Positions 1-8,821 are shown, counted from the stretch's first letter. The stretch: DNA of 64,000 nt from Xanthomonas boreopolis (GCA_014654535.1 BNBA01000005.1:114992-178991), one strand, 5' to 3'. The notes: generated by a model not told the origin, from the sequence alone. Program-made: numbers and translations.

Positions 1-1359
1 GTCTTCACCCGCTACAGCGAGATCGACTGGCAGGCGCCGGCGCGCGAGATGGCCCGCCTGACCGAGGAACGCGACCGCCTCAAGGCGGCCTCCGATACCC
101 TGCGGGAACTGGAAAGCCAACTGGCGCAGGTCGTCGAACGCCTGAAGGAGATCGAAGGCGATCTTGGCGAGGCCCAAGGCAAGCGCGGAGAAATCCGCAG
201 CAAGCACGAAACTGCCTTGGCACAGCACGCACAGGCTCTCGAAATCCAGGCGCAAGCCGCACTTGACGACAAGTTGCTGCAAACCCTTGAGGGCTGGCGC
301 GCCGAAGTCCTGGGCGACCACCAGCTCACGGTGGAATCCTGCGACAACCGCGAACAGGACGTGCGCAACGGCTTGCAGGCGCGCATCGATGCCGAAGACA
401 AGCGTCTGACACGCCTGACCGAACGCATCATCAACGCCATGCGCGGTTTCAAGGAGACCTTCAAGGCAGAGACCGCCGAGATCGACATCAGCCTGGCCGC
501 GCTGCCCGAGTTCGAGCGCCTGATGAACGAGTTGCAGCGCGACGACCTGCCGCGCTTCGAGGCGCGTTTCAAGGAGCTGCTCAACGTCAATACCATCAAC
601 GAGATCGCCAACTTCAACGCCCAGCTCGCGCGCGAGCGGGAAACGATCAAGGAGCGGGTCGATGCCATCAACCAATCCTTGCAGGTGATCGACTACAACC
701 CCGGACGCTACATCCGGTTGCTGGCGCAACCCAGCCCCGATGCGGAGATCCGCGACTTCCTGCAGGATCTGCGTGCCTGCACCGAAGGCGCGCTGAGCGG
801 CTCGGAAGACGAGCAGTATTCCGAGGCCAAGTTCCTGCAGGTCAAGGCCATCATCGACCGCTTCCGCGGCCGCGAGGGGCTGGCCGAGGTCGACCGGCGC
901 TGGATGCAGAAGGTGACCGACGTGCGCAACGGCTTCCTGTTTTCCGCCAGCGAGCGCTGGCGCGAGGACGATGCCGAACACGAACACTATTCCGACTCCG
1001 GCGGCAAATCCGGCGGGCAGAAGGAGAAGCTGGCCTATACCGTGCTGGCCGCCAGCCTGGCCTACCAGTTCGGCCTGGAATGGGGGGCGGTGCGCTCGCG
1101 CTCGTTCCGTTTCGTCGTGATCGACGAAGCCTTCGGGCGCGGCTCGGATGAGTCGGCCCAGTATGGGCTGGAACTGTTCCGCCAGCTCAACCTGCAACTG
1201 CTGATCATCACGCCACTGCAGAAGATCCACATCATCGAGCCCTACGTGTCCAGCGTCGGCTTCGTGCACAACGAAAGCGGCCGCGAGTCGCGGCTGCGCA
1301 GCCTGAGCATCGAGGAATACCGGGCACAGAAGGCTGCCGCCACGGGAGGCGCTGCATGA
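1..1359 (+). CDS. jetC: Wadjet JetC, SMC-like ATPase (5' end outside window)
   Basis: The reading frame is open from base 1, so only the last 452 residues of a larger protein are present. The visible part has a long coiled-coil stretch rich in Glu, Arg and Gln, then an ABC/SMC signature (SGGKSGGQKEK, near window residue 333) and a Walker B with D-loop (FVVIDEAFGRGSDES, near residues 372-386). This is the C-terminal half of an SMC-like ATPase. It overlaps the next gene by 4 bp (ATGA), and that gene is a typical JetD, which identifies the pair as the end of a Wadjet jetABCD operon. Wadjet complexes extrude DNA loops and cleave small circular DNA, so the role is anti-plasmid defence. jetA and jetB should lie just left of the window. 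Confidence 0.87.
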   Translation, partial: VFTRYSEIDWQAPAREMARLTEERDRLKAASDTLRELESQLAQVVERLKEIEGDLGEAQGKRGEIRSKHETALAQHAQALEIQAQAALDDKLLQTLEGWRAEVLGDHQLTVESCDNREQDVRNGLQARIDAEDKRLTRLTERIINAMRGFKETFKAETAEIDISLAALPEFERLMNELQRDDLPRFEARFKELLNVNTINEIANFNAQLARERETIKERVDAINQSLQVIDYNPGRYIRLLAQPSPDAEIRDFLQDLRACTEGALSGSEDEQYSEAKFLQVKAIIDRFRGREGLAEVDRRWMQKVTDVRNGFLFSASERWREDDAEHEHYSDSGGKSGGQKEKLAYTVLAASLAYQFGLEWGAVRSRSFRFVVIDEAFGRGSDESAQYGLELFRQLNLQLLIITPLQKIHIIEPYVSSVGFVHNESGRESRLRSLSIEEYRAQKAAATGGAA

Positions 1360-2561
1360 CATGGAGCCGGCCCGCCGACCTTCGCGCGCAAATCGAACGG
1401 CTGTGGCAGCGCGGCGAGTTGCTGCGTGCCGTGGTCGATGACGGCGCGCTGGGCTGGCCGTTGCGGCTGTCGCTCAAGTCGCCTTCCGCTGCCGATCTCA
1501 GCAACCGTTTCGATGCCGTGCGCGGCTGGGTGCGCGATATCAGCGCCATGCCACGCGTGCGCATCGAGTGGCGCGAGTGGACGCACCGGGTACAGGGCCG
1601 GCAACGCCTGCCGGACACGCTCTGGATCGATACGCTGGAAGACGCGCTGGCGATGATCGGCAAGACCGGAGATGGCCGCCGGTTCCAGGCACTCTGGCAG
1701 CAAACTGCCGAAGCGCAACCCGCACTGCTGCCATGGCTGCACAGATCACCGTTGCAGACCCTGGCACTGGCCGAACACTGGCCGCGCCTGCTGGCCGTGG
1801 TAGCCTGGGTGCAGGCCCATCCGCGCCCAGGCGTCTATCTTCGGCAGGTCGACGCGCCGGGCGTGGACAGCAAGTTCATCGAAGCGCATCGCGGCATACT
1901 GGGCCAATGGCTGGACCTGGCCTTGCCGACTGAAGCCATCGAGCCTGCTGCAACCGGGATGGCCGGGTTTGCCCGTCGCTACGGCTTTCTGGAGAAGCCC
2001 GTTCGCATCCGCCTGCGCTTGCTCGATCCGCAGCTGCTCCAGCTTCCCGGCTGCACGGGACTGACCGACATCACCCTGGATGAGGACAGCTTCGCCACGC
2101 TCGCCCTGCCTGCGCAGCGTGTTTTCATCACCGAAAACGAGGTGAACTTCCTGGCGTTCCCACCGGTCTCCGGTGCCATCGTCGTGTTCGGTGCCGGCTA
2201 TGGCTGGGGAGCGCTTGCCCGAGCCAACTGGCTGCATCGCGCCTCTCTGCACTATTGGGGAGACATCGATACCCATGGCTTTGCCATTCTGGACAGCCTG
2301 CGCAAGTATTTCCCGCTAGCCGCTTCGTTCCTCATGGACCGCTCTACCCTGATGGCCCACGCACTCCAATGGGGTGAGGAGCCCCTCGACAAACGCCATA
2401 TGTTGCCCTTGCCCCGACTGGTCGATGAGGAGGCAGCTCTCTACGACGACTTGCGTAATGACCGAATCCGGCCACAGCTGCGGCTGGAACAGGAACGCAT
2501 CGGCTATCGCTGGCTATGCGCGGCGTTGGCGACAACAGCCCAGGACGATTCTCGGCCGTAG
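1356..2561 (+). CDS. jetD: Wadjet JetD, DUF3322/DUF2220 TOPRIM nuclease subunit
   Basis: The 401-residue protein has the layout of JetD: an N-terminal DUF3322-like arm and a C-terminal DUF2220 TOPRIM-like domain. The TOPRIM acidic residues are visible as FITENEVNFL (Glu near 260-262) and YWGDIDTHGF (two Asp near 302-304). JetD is the nuclease subunit that cuts plasmid DNA after the JetABC motor has extruded it. The start is the ATG overlapping the jetC stop, so the two are translationally coupled. It ends 22 bp before the convergent hipA gene. Nothing looks truncated. Confidence 0.87.
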   Translation: MTWSRPADLRAQIERLWQRGELLRAVVDDGALGWPLRLSLKSPSAADLSNRFDAVRGWVRDISAMPRVRIEWREWTHRVQGRQRLPDTLWIDTLEDALAMIGKTGDGRRFQALWQQTAEAQPALLPWLHRSPLQTLALAEHWPRLLAVVAWVQAHPRPGVYLRQVDAPGVDSKFIEAHRGILGQWLDLALPTEAIEPAATGMAGFARRYGFLEKPVRIRLRLLDPQLLQLPGCTGLTDITLDEDSFATLALPAQRVFITENEVNFLAFPPVSGAIVVFGAGYGWGALARANWLHRASLHYWGDIDTHGFAILDSLRKYFPLAASFLMDRSTLMAHALQWGEEPLDKRHMLPLPRLVDEEAALYDDLRNDRIRPQLRLEQERIGYRWLCAALATTAQDDSRP

Positions 2562-2582
2562 CGGTATGTCCTGCCGATGTCG

Positions 2583-3827
2583 TCAGGGCGTGGTCGATTC
2601 GACGAACGCCGGCTCGAAATCCAGCAGGTCGGTACCGCGCATGCCCAATCCCCGGGCCACTGCGCGCCAGCCCGCCACGGCCTGGGCCACTTCACTCCAG
2701 ATCGCCTGCGCTTGCACAGCATCCAGCCTGAAATACGACGCGGCGGCCATCAGCATGTCCCGGCTATCGATGACGCCAGTGTCCTCGGTCAGCCAGGTCT
2801 TGCTCTCGCGACGGTCGCCCGGCATCGGGTTCAGGTCGAAGGCCGGCGACAGACGCCAGCCGCGCTGGCGTGCGTCGTACAGGAAGCCGGTGTTGCGCAG
2901 GTGATCGTCGGTGTTGCAGATCAGGAAGTTGAAGACCAGCCGGCGCCACAACTCATGGATGTCAGCGATCGGATCGGCGCCCGACTGAAGCAGCACATCC
3001 ACCAGTTCGGTGTAGGCATGCGTCGCATCGCGGCCATCGGACTGGAGCATCGTCGCGGCCGACACGTAGGGGATGCGAGCGCCGTCGTCGGTGCGGTCGA
3101 AACGCCGGATGACGGCGACCGCCGTGCTGCCGATCACTTCCACGCGCGCCGGCGCCACCCGGATGCCGGCCTTGGCCGCCAGTTGCATGGCCAACACTTC
3201 GCCCCGGATCACGTCGCGCCGATCCGCCTGGCTGGGAAACTTGCCGACCGCCAGGCGTCCATCGATGTCCCGCACCGTGGACTTCGGCCTGGCACCACCC
3301 AGCGACGTGCCTTGCCCCAGCAGGTAGCGCAGATCCTGCGCGCTTTCCGTTCCGTCCTCCAGGGCGCGGGCTGCGTGCAGCACCTTGTCCAGTTCCACCA
3401 GTGGCGGTACGTGCCGGTTCGCTCCGCCGGCGCGCAGGTAGGCGCGAGATTGCGGATCGAACAGGCGCAGCGCGCCGACGCGCGCCTCGTCGTCCACCCA
3501 CATCACGAAGTCCACCGGGTCCAGTGCAGGCGTGTCGCGGTCTTCCTGCCGCAGCTTCGCATGGGCGCGCCGGATCACACGCTCGCCCCAGGCGTCGGGC
3601 GCGGTGTCCTCCAGCGCGAGGAAGAACACCTGACGGGGATGCTGCACGCCGGCCACCGGCTGGAGATCGGGCGACAGCGTGAAGAACCGGACATCCTGCA
3701 GCCAGCCTTCGTCGTAGCTGAACGCGCTGCGCCGGCCGCTGCCCAAGTGCAGGCGCCCCACGACCAAGCCACTTGCCCCCAAGTGGACTTCGAGGTCCGG
3801 ACGTCGCGCAGGCCGATGCGTTGCCAT
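2583..3827 (-). CDS. hipA: HipA-family kinase toxin
   Basis: A 414-residue HipA-type serine/threonine kinase, the toxin of a HipBA module. Members phosphorylate a translation-related target (GltX in E. coli) and cause growth arrest. Visible kinase motifs are the Gly-rich loop GTSLGGARPKS (173-183), a candidate ATP lysine in AVGKFPS (about 196), the catalytic loop NTDDHLRNTGF (305-315) and the metal-binding AFDLNP (329-334). All key residues appear intact. The start overlaps the stop of the upstream antitoxin by one base, indicating coupled translation. It is convergent with jetD. The substrate cannot be told from sequence. Confidence 0.9.
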   Translation of the reverse strand: MATHRPARRPDLEVHLGASGLVVGRLHLGSGRRSAFSYDEGWLQDVRFFTLSPDLQPVAGVQHPRQVFFLALEDTAPDAWGERVIRRAHAKLRQEDRDTPALDPVDFVMWVDDEARVGALRLFDPQSRAYLRAGGANRHVPPLVELDKVLHAARALEDGTESAQDLRYLLGQGTSLGGARPKSTVRDIDGRLAVGKFPSQADRRDVIRGEVLAMQLAAKAGIRVAPARVEVIGSTAVAVIRRFDRTDDGARIPYVSAATMLQSDGRDATHAYTELVDVLLQSGADPIADIHELWRRLVFNFLICNTDDHLRNTGFLYDARQRGWRLSPAFDLNPMPGDRRESKTWLTEDTGVIDSRDMLMAAASYFRLDAVQAQAIWSEVAQAVAGWRAVARGLGMRGTDLLDFEPAFVESTTP

Positions 3828-4234
3828 CAGAAGCCCTCCAGGTCATCGGCAGGCGCGGGCGCATCGCCTTTGTCAACGGGTGCTGCCTGCCGCTTCCTGC
3901 CGGCAGAGGTGCGTACCCGCTGCGGCAACTGCTCCCGCACCAGTTCCATGCCGAGCGCATCGTTCTCCAGGGTCATCGCCTGGGCCAGGTCATCGAGCCG
4001 GCCCAGCACGTGCAGCGCGCGCAGGAAGGTGTGCAGCGCGGTGCCGGGATAACCATCCTCCATGCGCCTGACGGTGCTCAGGGACGTGCCGATGCGCTGC
4101 GCCAGGTCTTCCTGGCTCAGGCGGCGCATGCGCCGCGCCGCCGAGATGTCCTGCCCCAGGCGGCGCAGCGCACGCGCGACGGGCTGCGGCATCGCCACCT
4201 GCGCACCAGAGCGCTTTTGCTCGGAAGAAGACAT
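3827..4234 (-). CDS. hipB: HipB-like XRE-family antitoxin
   Basis: A 135-residue helix-turn-helix protein with an XRE/Cro fold at about residues 39-61 (LSQEDLAQRIGTSLSTVRRM). It is the first gene of a two-gene minus-strand operon with hipA and is the expected antitoxin and autorepressor. It is longer than E. coli HipB (88 residues) because of a charged, Ala/Pro-rich C-terminal tail (about residues 110-135). A long imperfect palindrome directly upstream (4246-4286) is the probable operator. The ribosome binding site is weak (AAAAG-like). Confidence 0.85.
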   Translation of the reverse strand: MSSSEQKRSGAQVAMPQPVARALRRLGQDISAARRMRRLSQEDLAQRIGTSLSTVRRMEDGYPGTALHTFLRALHVLGRLDDLAQAMTLENDALGMELVREQLPQRVRTSAGRKRQAAPVDKGDAPAPADDLEGF

Positions 4235-4245
4235 CTTTTAGAACC

Positions 4246-4286
4246 TCAAATATGAGCTTATTTTTCAAATAAGCGTTCATATTTGA
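4246..4286. promoter_or_regulatory. Probable hipBA operator/promoter palindrome
   Basis: Left arm 4246-4263 (TCAAATATGAGCTTATTT) pairs with right arm 4267-4286; the arms agree except for a 2-base insertion. It lies 12 bp upstream of the hipB start in a strikingly AT-rich patch. HipB-type antitoxins bind such palindromes over their own promoter, so autoregulation is the natural reading. Confidence 0.65.
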
Positions 4287-4294
4287 ACGCAAAA

Positions 4295-4939
4295 ATGGGG
4301 GTCAGTCAACCCAGTCCATGCCTGCCCTTGCAGTTCTGGTAACCGCGCTACTCCATTGCGAGCGGCCCTGTTCGCAGGAGGTATCGCCGGGCTACCAGGA
4401 CCGGATGAAATCCGACAGGTGATCTCACCTCGTCACCGCTCGATTGTTCGCAGGAGCCACCAAACGGTTCCTACGCACGAGTGGGAGAAACGGGGCGTCA
4501 TGCTTTGTCGATCTGGGGGCAGACCTCCCGCGTCTTGCCCAAAACCTCGCCGCACTCCGTCGAGGCGGCATCGCCACACCTGTTTCCGCCCGCACTGCGT
4601 CTGCTGATAGACCGTCGCTGTCTTGCACGCCGGTAACGCCCAGACTCGAACGCAAGAAGACCGAATCCGTCTTTCGCCGCGATGGCGTCTGTAGCAAAAC
4701 CTCGTTATCGAGCCATCCCGCCATGGGCAGTCAACCCATTGAAGCATACCGCCACGCAGAGGCTCGGTGCTGTTGGACAAGCGCCATATCGACAGGCGGC
4801 TGCTCTGGTGAACATCCGTCATTCCGGCCTTTCCCACAAGCCAAGCCGCCACCGTCTCGCGCCGTGAAGGCGCGTCCGGGCAGCGATTCCAATCAACGAG
4901 GGAAGCAGATGTCCTGAATCCGGTTACCAGGGAGCAGTC
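4295..4939. other. Gene-poor stretch between hipBA and the ICE maintenance block
   Basis: About 640 bp without a convincing gene. Open frames here lack ribosome binding sites and family resemblance. One of them (minus strand, around 4560-4660) gives a translation of the kind often seen as a spurious ORF in Pseudomonas ICE intergenic DNA. A good ribosome binding site (CAGGGAG) appears only at the right end, before the gene at 4940. An ICE boundary or promoter could be here, but no tRNA or direct repeat is visible. Confidence 0.5.
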
Positions 4940-5701
4940 ATGCGAAAGTCATTTTCTTCCGGCGCCCACGCCAAGGTCTTCTACCGCCCAATCGAGGCGG
5001 CCATCCAGTGGGCAGGGCTGTCGCGTTTCGAGCGTCGCATCCTCGATGTCGCCAAGGGGATGAACCGCTTGCCGGAGCACCCCGAACTGGCGCGCTGGCC
5101 ACAGCTTCGCCTGAACGCGGAACGGATCTACGACGCACTGGTGCATCTCGACCTTCCCTACGGCAAGGATGGCCTCACGAGCAACGATCCCGCCTTGCTC
5201 GAAGACCCTGGCCTCACGATCCGCCACGTCGATCTGAAGGCCTGGATGATCCGTTTCTATCCCGACCAGCGACCGGCCTTCCTGTTCGATGCCTTCGAGC
5301 GTCACCTGCATCCGGCCGTCAGTGTCGATGCCGTGCAGGCTCTGGTCATGGATCGCGAGGCGTTGAAGCTCCAGCTTGCCGACAAGGTGCAAGCCTGGGA
5401 CGCGCTCTACGCCCAGTTCCAGACGCTCAGCCAGGAGCATCAGGCGCGCACGGAGCGCGAGAAGCGTTCCGGGATGCCGGGAGCCCGCAGTGAGTCCACC
5501 TACCTGAACATCGTTGGCGGCCTTCTGACCCTGCTGCTGGGCAAGTCGCCCAATGGCGTTCCCTATTCGTCCTTCGAGACGCTGGAATCGGTCATCAGTG
5601 CGCTGATTGCCCACTACGGCGACAAATCCGGGATCAGCGAGCGAACGCTGTGGGCGAAGTTTTCGGCAGCCAAGCGTCATCTCGCCACCCAGGACCGCTG
5701 A
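4940..5701 (+). CDS. Conserved ICE protein of unknown function
   Basis: 253 residues, starting at an ATG preceded by CAGGGAG about 9 bases upstream. I do not recognise a domain. The protein is hydrophilic, has no signal peptide or membrane segment, and has a charged helical stretch at about residues 130-180 followed by a compact C-terminal part. Its place just before the alpA-parA-parB genes of an ICEclc-like element suggests a maintenance or regulatory role. A 12-bp perfect inverted repeat follows the stop codon. Confidence 0.75.
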   Translation: MRKSFSSGAHAKVFYRPIEAAIQWAGLSRFERRILDVAKGMNRLPEHPELARWPQLRLNAERIYDALVHLDLPYGKDGLTSNDPALLEDPGLTIRHVDLKAWMIRFYPDQRPAFLFDAFERHLHPAVSVDAVQALVMDREALKLQLADKVQAWDALYAQFQTLSQEHQARTEREKRSGMPGARSESTYLNIVGGLLTLLLGKSPNGVPYSSFETLESVISALIAHYGDKSGISERTLWAKFSAAKRHLATQDR

Positions 5702-5703
5702 CT

Positions 5704-5732
5704 GCAAGTGCAGACGGCGTGTCTGCACTTGC
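5704..5732. promoter_or_regulatory. Perfect 12-bp inverted repeat upstream of alpA/parA
   Basis: Arms 5704-5715 (GCAAGTGCAGAC) and 5721-5732 are exact reverse complements around a 5-base centre. It begins 3 bases after a stop codon and lies about 80 bp before the alpA-like gene. There is no U-tract, which argues against a simple terminator. Candidate roles are an operator for the alpA promoter or a parS-like centromere for ParB. Confidence 0.55.
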
Positions 5733-5811
5733 GGTGACTGCGCGGGAACCGCGCTATTGAATACGGGGCACTTCCATCACCGCCGCTACACAGCGCCAAG
5801 GAGTGTCCCTC

Positions 5812-6030
5812 GTGACTGCCCAGACCATCGCCACCGCGACGCCGAACGAACACCGCATCCTGCGCCGCGCGGAAGTCGAGGCCAAGACCGGCTTCAAGCG
5901 CGCCCACATCTACAACCTGATCAAGGAGGGCAAGTTTCCCAAGCCCCTGCGCCTCGGGGTACGCGCCATCGGCTGGGATTCGGTGGAGATCGATCAGTGG
6001 ATCACCGATCGACTCAGGGAACGGGCGTGA
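5812..6030 (+). CDS. alpA: AlpA-family DNA-binding regulator
   Basis: A 72-residue protein with a winged helix-turn-helix of the AlpA/MerR-like excisionase type (ILRRAEVEAKTGFKRAHIYNLI, then PKPLRLG and WDSVEIDQWI). AlpA proteins regulate excision or early ICE genes. I place the start at the GTG at 5812, not the GTG at 5803, because AAGGAG at 5798-5803 overlaps the earlier codon and is well spaced (8 bases) from the later one. It is the first gene of the alpA-parA-parB cluster, as in ICEclc. Confidence 0.85.
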   Translation: MTAQTIATATPNEHRILRRAEVEAKTGFKRAHIYNLIKEGKFPKPLRLGVRAIGWDSVEIDQWITDRLRERA

Positions 6031-6071
6031 GCCCGCGCTCCGTCGGAATCCCTTCCACGAGGAGTCGCGCC

Positions 6072-6938
6072 ATGCAGGTGGTATCCATCATCTCGACCAA
6101 GGGTGGCGTCGGCAAGACAACCACCGCAGCGAACCTGGGCGGCTTCATCGCCGATGCAGGGCTGCGCGTGCTGCTGCTGGACCTGGACGTACAGCCCACC
6201 TTGTCGAGCTACTTCACGCTCGGCACGCATGCGCCTGCCGGTATCTACGAGATGCTGGCCTTCAACGAGCAGCGTATCGAGCAATTGGCTTCGCAGACCG
6301 CTGTGGCAGGTCTCGACCTGGTGGTGTCGAATGACCACCGCGGCGAACTGAACACACTGCTGCTGCATGCACCCGATGGGCGGCTGCGCCTGCGTCACCT
6401 GCTTCCCGCGCTGGCGTCGCACTACGACCTGCTGCTGATCGATACCCAGGGAGCGCGCAGTGTGCTGCTGGAGATGGCGGTACTGGCCTCCAGCCTGGCG
6501 CTGTCGCCGGTGACACCGGAAATCCTGGCGGCGCGTGAGCTGAGGCGCGGCACGCTGCAACTGATTGAGGACATCGCTCCGTATCGGCACCTCGGCATCG
6601 AGCCGCCACCGCTGCGCTTGCTCATCAACCGTGTGCATCCGGTTTCGTCGAACGCCCGACTGATCCAGCAGGCCCTGCGACAAGTCTTCCAGGCGCACGC
6701 TGGCATACAGGTCCTGAACACCGACGTCCCGGCCATCGAGGCCTACCCACGTGCCGCAACACGAGGACTGCCGGTGCATCGCGTCGAGTACCGGCAGCCG
6801 GTGGGCCGCACTGCACCTGCGGCGTTGGAGACGATGCGTGCGCTGGCTGGCGAGTTGTTCCCGGCATGGCGGGAGCGCTTCGCGTGCGTTACCGGCAAAG
6901 GTCACGCAGGAGGAACCAGTCATGGCCAACGCGCATGA
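6072..6938 (+). CDS. parA: ParA/Soj-family partition ATPase
   Basis: 288 residues, starting at an ATG after a GAGG-type ribosome binding site. The deviant Walker A of ParA ATPases is at residues 10-17 (KGGVGKTT), the A' aspartates follow in LLLDLDVQPT, and Walker B is LLLIDTQG near residue 120. ParA works with ParB to position and stabilise DNA; in ICEclc it also takes part in the transfer-competence programme. Its 3' end overlaps the next small gene by 17 bp. An open frame continues upstream, but only the 6072 start gives a normal ParA N-terminus. Confidence 0.92.
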   Translation: MQVVSIISTKGGVGKTTTAANLGGFIADAGLRVLLLDLDVQPTLSSYFTLGTHAPAGIYEMLAFNEQRIEQLASQTAVAGLDLVVSNDHRGELNTLLLHAPDGRLRLRHLLPALASHYDLLLIDTQGARSVLLEMAVLASSLALSPVTPEILAARELRRGTLQLIEDIAPYRHLGIEPPPLRLLINRVHPVSSNARLIQQALRQVFQAHAGIQVLNTDVPAIEAYPRAATRGLPVHRVEYRQPVGRTAPAALETMRALAGELFPAWRERFACVTGKGHAGGTSHGQRA

Positions 6939-7170
6939 ACTGGCCCGCGGCCATGCGCGGCTGCGCGCGCTGATCGAGTTCGCGCTGGGCGAAGGCTGGC
7001 ACGTGAAACGCACGCGCGGCGGGCACCTGATGTTCACCAAGCCCGGCTGCGCCGCGATCTACACCAGTTCGACCGCGAGCGATCATCGCGCCAGCCGCAA
7101 CGCTCGCGCGCAGCTTCGCCGCGCCGCTCGACAAGCACCGGCGGCATCTCGGGAGAGCAGCGATGGCTGA
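6922..7170 (+). CDS. Small HicA-like protein in the shi position between parA and parB
   Basis: 82 residues, with CAGGAGG upstream of its ATG. It overlaps parA by 17 bp and parB by 8 bp, so it is firmly part of the operon. The middle segment (EGWHVKRTRGGHLMFTKPG) resembles the core of HicA-type double-stranded-RNA-binding toxins, including the Gly-Gly-His, but there is no HicB partner. In ICEclc the gene between parA and parB is shi, which together with parA inhibits growth of transfer-competent cells. The correspondence here is positional. Function is inferred, not shown. Confidence 0.7.
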   Translation: MANAHELARGHARLRALIEFALGEGWHVKRTRGGHLMFTKPGCAAIYTSSTASDHRASRNARAQLRRAARQAPAASRESSDG

Positions 7171-8821
7171 TCCGACGCCGCAGGACATGGCCGCCAAGCT
7201 GCTGGCCACCGGCTTCGAACGCAGCGGTCCTTCGGCCGCTGCCCTGACCGACCCCATCGCCGATACGCCGATGGTGGTGACGCTGGACGAGTTGCGTCCC
7301 TATGAACATGACCCACGCGTGACGCGCAACCCGGCCTACGAGGAAATCAAGGCCTCGATCCGCGAGCGCGGGCTGGACGCACCGCCCGCGATCACCCGCC
7401 GGCCGGGCGAGGCGCACTACATCATCAGGAACGGTGGCAATACGCGGCTCGCCATCCTGCGCGAACTGTGGAGCGAAACCAAGGAAGACCGCTTCTTCCG
7501 GATCGCGTGCCTGTTCCGCCCGTGGCCGGCGCGCGGCGAAATCGTGGCGTTGACCGGGCACCTGGCCGAGAACGAACTGCGCGGTGGGCTGACCTTCATC
7601 GAGCGCGCCCTGGGCATCGAGAAGGCGCGCGAGTTCTACGAGCAAGAAAGCGGCCAGGCGCTGTCACAGAGCGAACTCGCACGGCGGCTGACGGCCGACG
7701 GCTATCCGGTGCCGCAGTCACACATCAGCCGCATGAACGATGCGGTGCGCTACCTGCTGCCGGCGATACCGCACCTGCTCTACGGCGGCCTGGGACGACA
7801 TCAGGTGGAACGGATCGCGGTACTGCGCAAGGCGTGCGAGCGCACCTGGGAGCGGCGTGCGCTGGGCCGCACGGTGGCCGTGGACTTCGCCACGCTGTTT
7901 CAGGATGTGCTGACGCGGTTCGACACGCAGCCGGATGACTTCTCGCCGCAGCGGGTGCAGGACGAGTTGGTGGGCCAGATGGCCGAACTGCTGGAGACGG
8001 ACTACGACACGCTGGCGCTGGAGATCGACGACAGCGAAAGCCGCCAGCGTGCGCTGACCAGCGAACCGGCGGCGCTGACGCCTCCGGCAGCGCCTGTCGT
8101 GCCTGCTGCTACTTCCGCACCGGTCTCCGAGCCTCAGCGGCCACCCGCCTCGTCTGTGCCGCGCGACACCACGCCGGTCGCGCCTTCGGCGCCAGCAGCA
8201 ACACCGCCTGCATCGCCCGAAGCGCCGGAGGACCAGCACGGACCACGCGACGAGCGCCTGCAAGGGCACATCGTGACACCGGCACCGACCACCGAGCGCC
8301 TGCAGTCCATCCAGCGGATGGTCGCGGACCAACTCGGCGACAAGTTGCCCGACTTCGAGGCCGATGCGCTGCGTGCGATCCCCGTGCAGGTCGGCGGGCT
8401 CTATCCCATCTCGGACGTCTGGTACATCGAGCCGGGGCTGGACGCGCCGGATCGCCTGCGCGTGCACATTGCGCAGTTTGCGCGCGAGATCGCCGAGGAA
8501 GCGGCGGTCGCCGACCACATCGAGGCCAGCGTCGGCGGCATCGGCTTCGTCTGCGTGGCACCGGCCGTAGGCCAGGCGAAGGCGCTGCCTGCGTTCGCGC
8601 GGGCGGTGCTGACCCTGCTGCATGTGCTGAGTGCGGCTCCGCCCTCCGCGAACGGATTGGACCGCGCGCGGCTGGCCGACGAGTTGGCGGCGCTGCTGCA
8701 TGGCCACGGCGGCTCGGCCACACGCCTGAGCGATGCTGCGCTGGTGAAGCTGTTCCGTCTGCTGCGCCTGGCGCGCCGGCTGCTGGATCTGGAAGCCGGC
8801 GTAGCGAGCCAGGATTCCTGA
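7163..8821 (+). CDS. parB: ParB-family ICE protein (TIGR03764, PFGI-1 class)
   Basis: 552 residues. The N-terminal ParB/Srx-like nuclease fold is visible in VTLDELRPYEHDPRV and the nucleotide-binding-type box NGGNTRLAIL (about 90-100), followed by a helix-turn-helix-like segment with SQSELARRL. A Pro/Ala-rich linker (about 310-350) leads to a C-terminal domain special to the ICE version. It should bind a centromere-like site and cooperate with ParA. The start overlaps the preceding gene. Confidence 0.9.
   Translation: MADPTPQDMAAKLLATGFERSGPSAAALTDPIADTPMVVTLDELRPYEHDPRVTRNPAYEEIKASIRERGLDAPPAITRRPGEAHYIIRNGGNTRLAILRELWSETKEDRFFRIACLFRPWPARGEIVALTGHLAENELRGGLTFIERALGIEKAREFYEQESGQALSQSELARRLTADGYPVPQSHISRMNDAVRYLLPAIPHLLYGGLGRHQVERIAVLRKACERTWERRALGRTVAVDFATLFQDVLTRFDTQPDDFSPQRVQDELVGQMAELLETDYDTLALEIDDSESRQRALTSEPAALTPPAAPVVPAATSAPVSEPQRPPASSVPRDTTPVAPSAPAATPPASPEAPEDQHGPRDERLQGHIVTPAPTTERLQSIQRMVADQLGDKLPDFEADALRAIPVQVGGLYPISDVWYIEPGLDAPDRLRVHIAQFAREIAEEAAVADHIEASVGGIGFVCVAPAVGQAKALPAFARAVLTLLHVLSAAPPSANGLDRARLADELAALLHGHGGSATRLSDAALVKLFRLLRLARRLLDLEAGVASQDS

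Noticed and set aside
4560..4660. A possible small gene on the minus strand between hipB and the first ICE gene.
   Set aside because: No ribosome binding site and a translation of the kind that recurs as a spurious ORF in Pseudomonas ICE intergenic DNA.
5607..6938. A longer ParA frame starting at 5607.
   Set aside because: The extra residues come from the upstream genes in the wrong frame; ParA proteins begin close to the deviant Walker A, as with the ATG at 6072.
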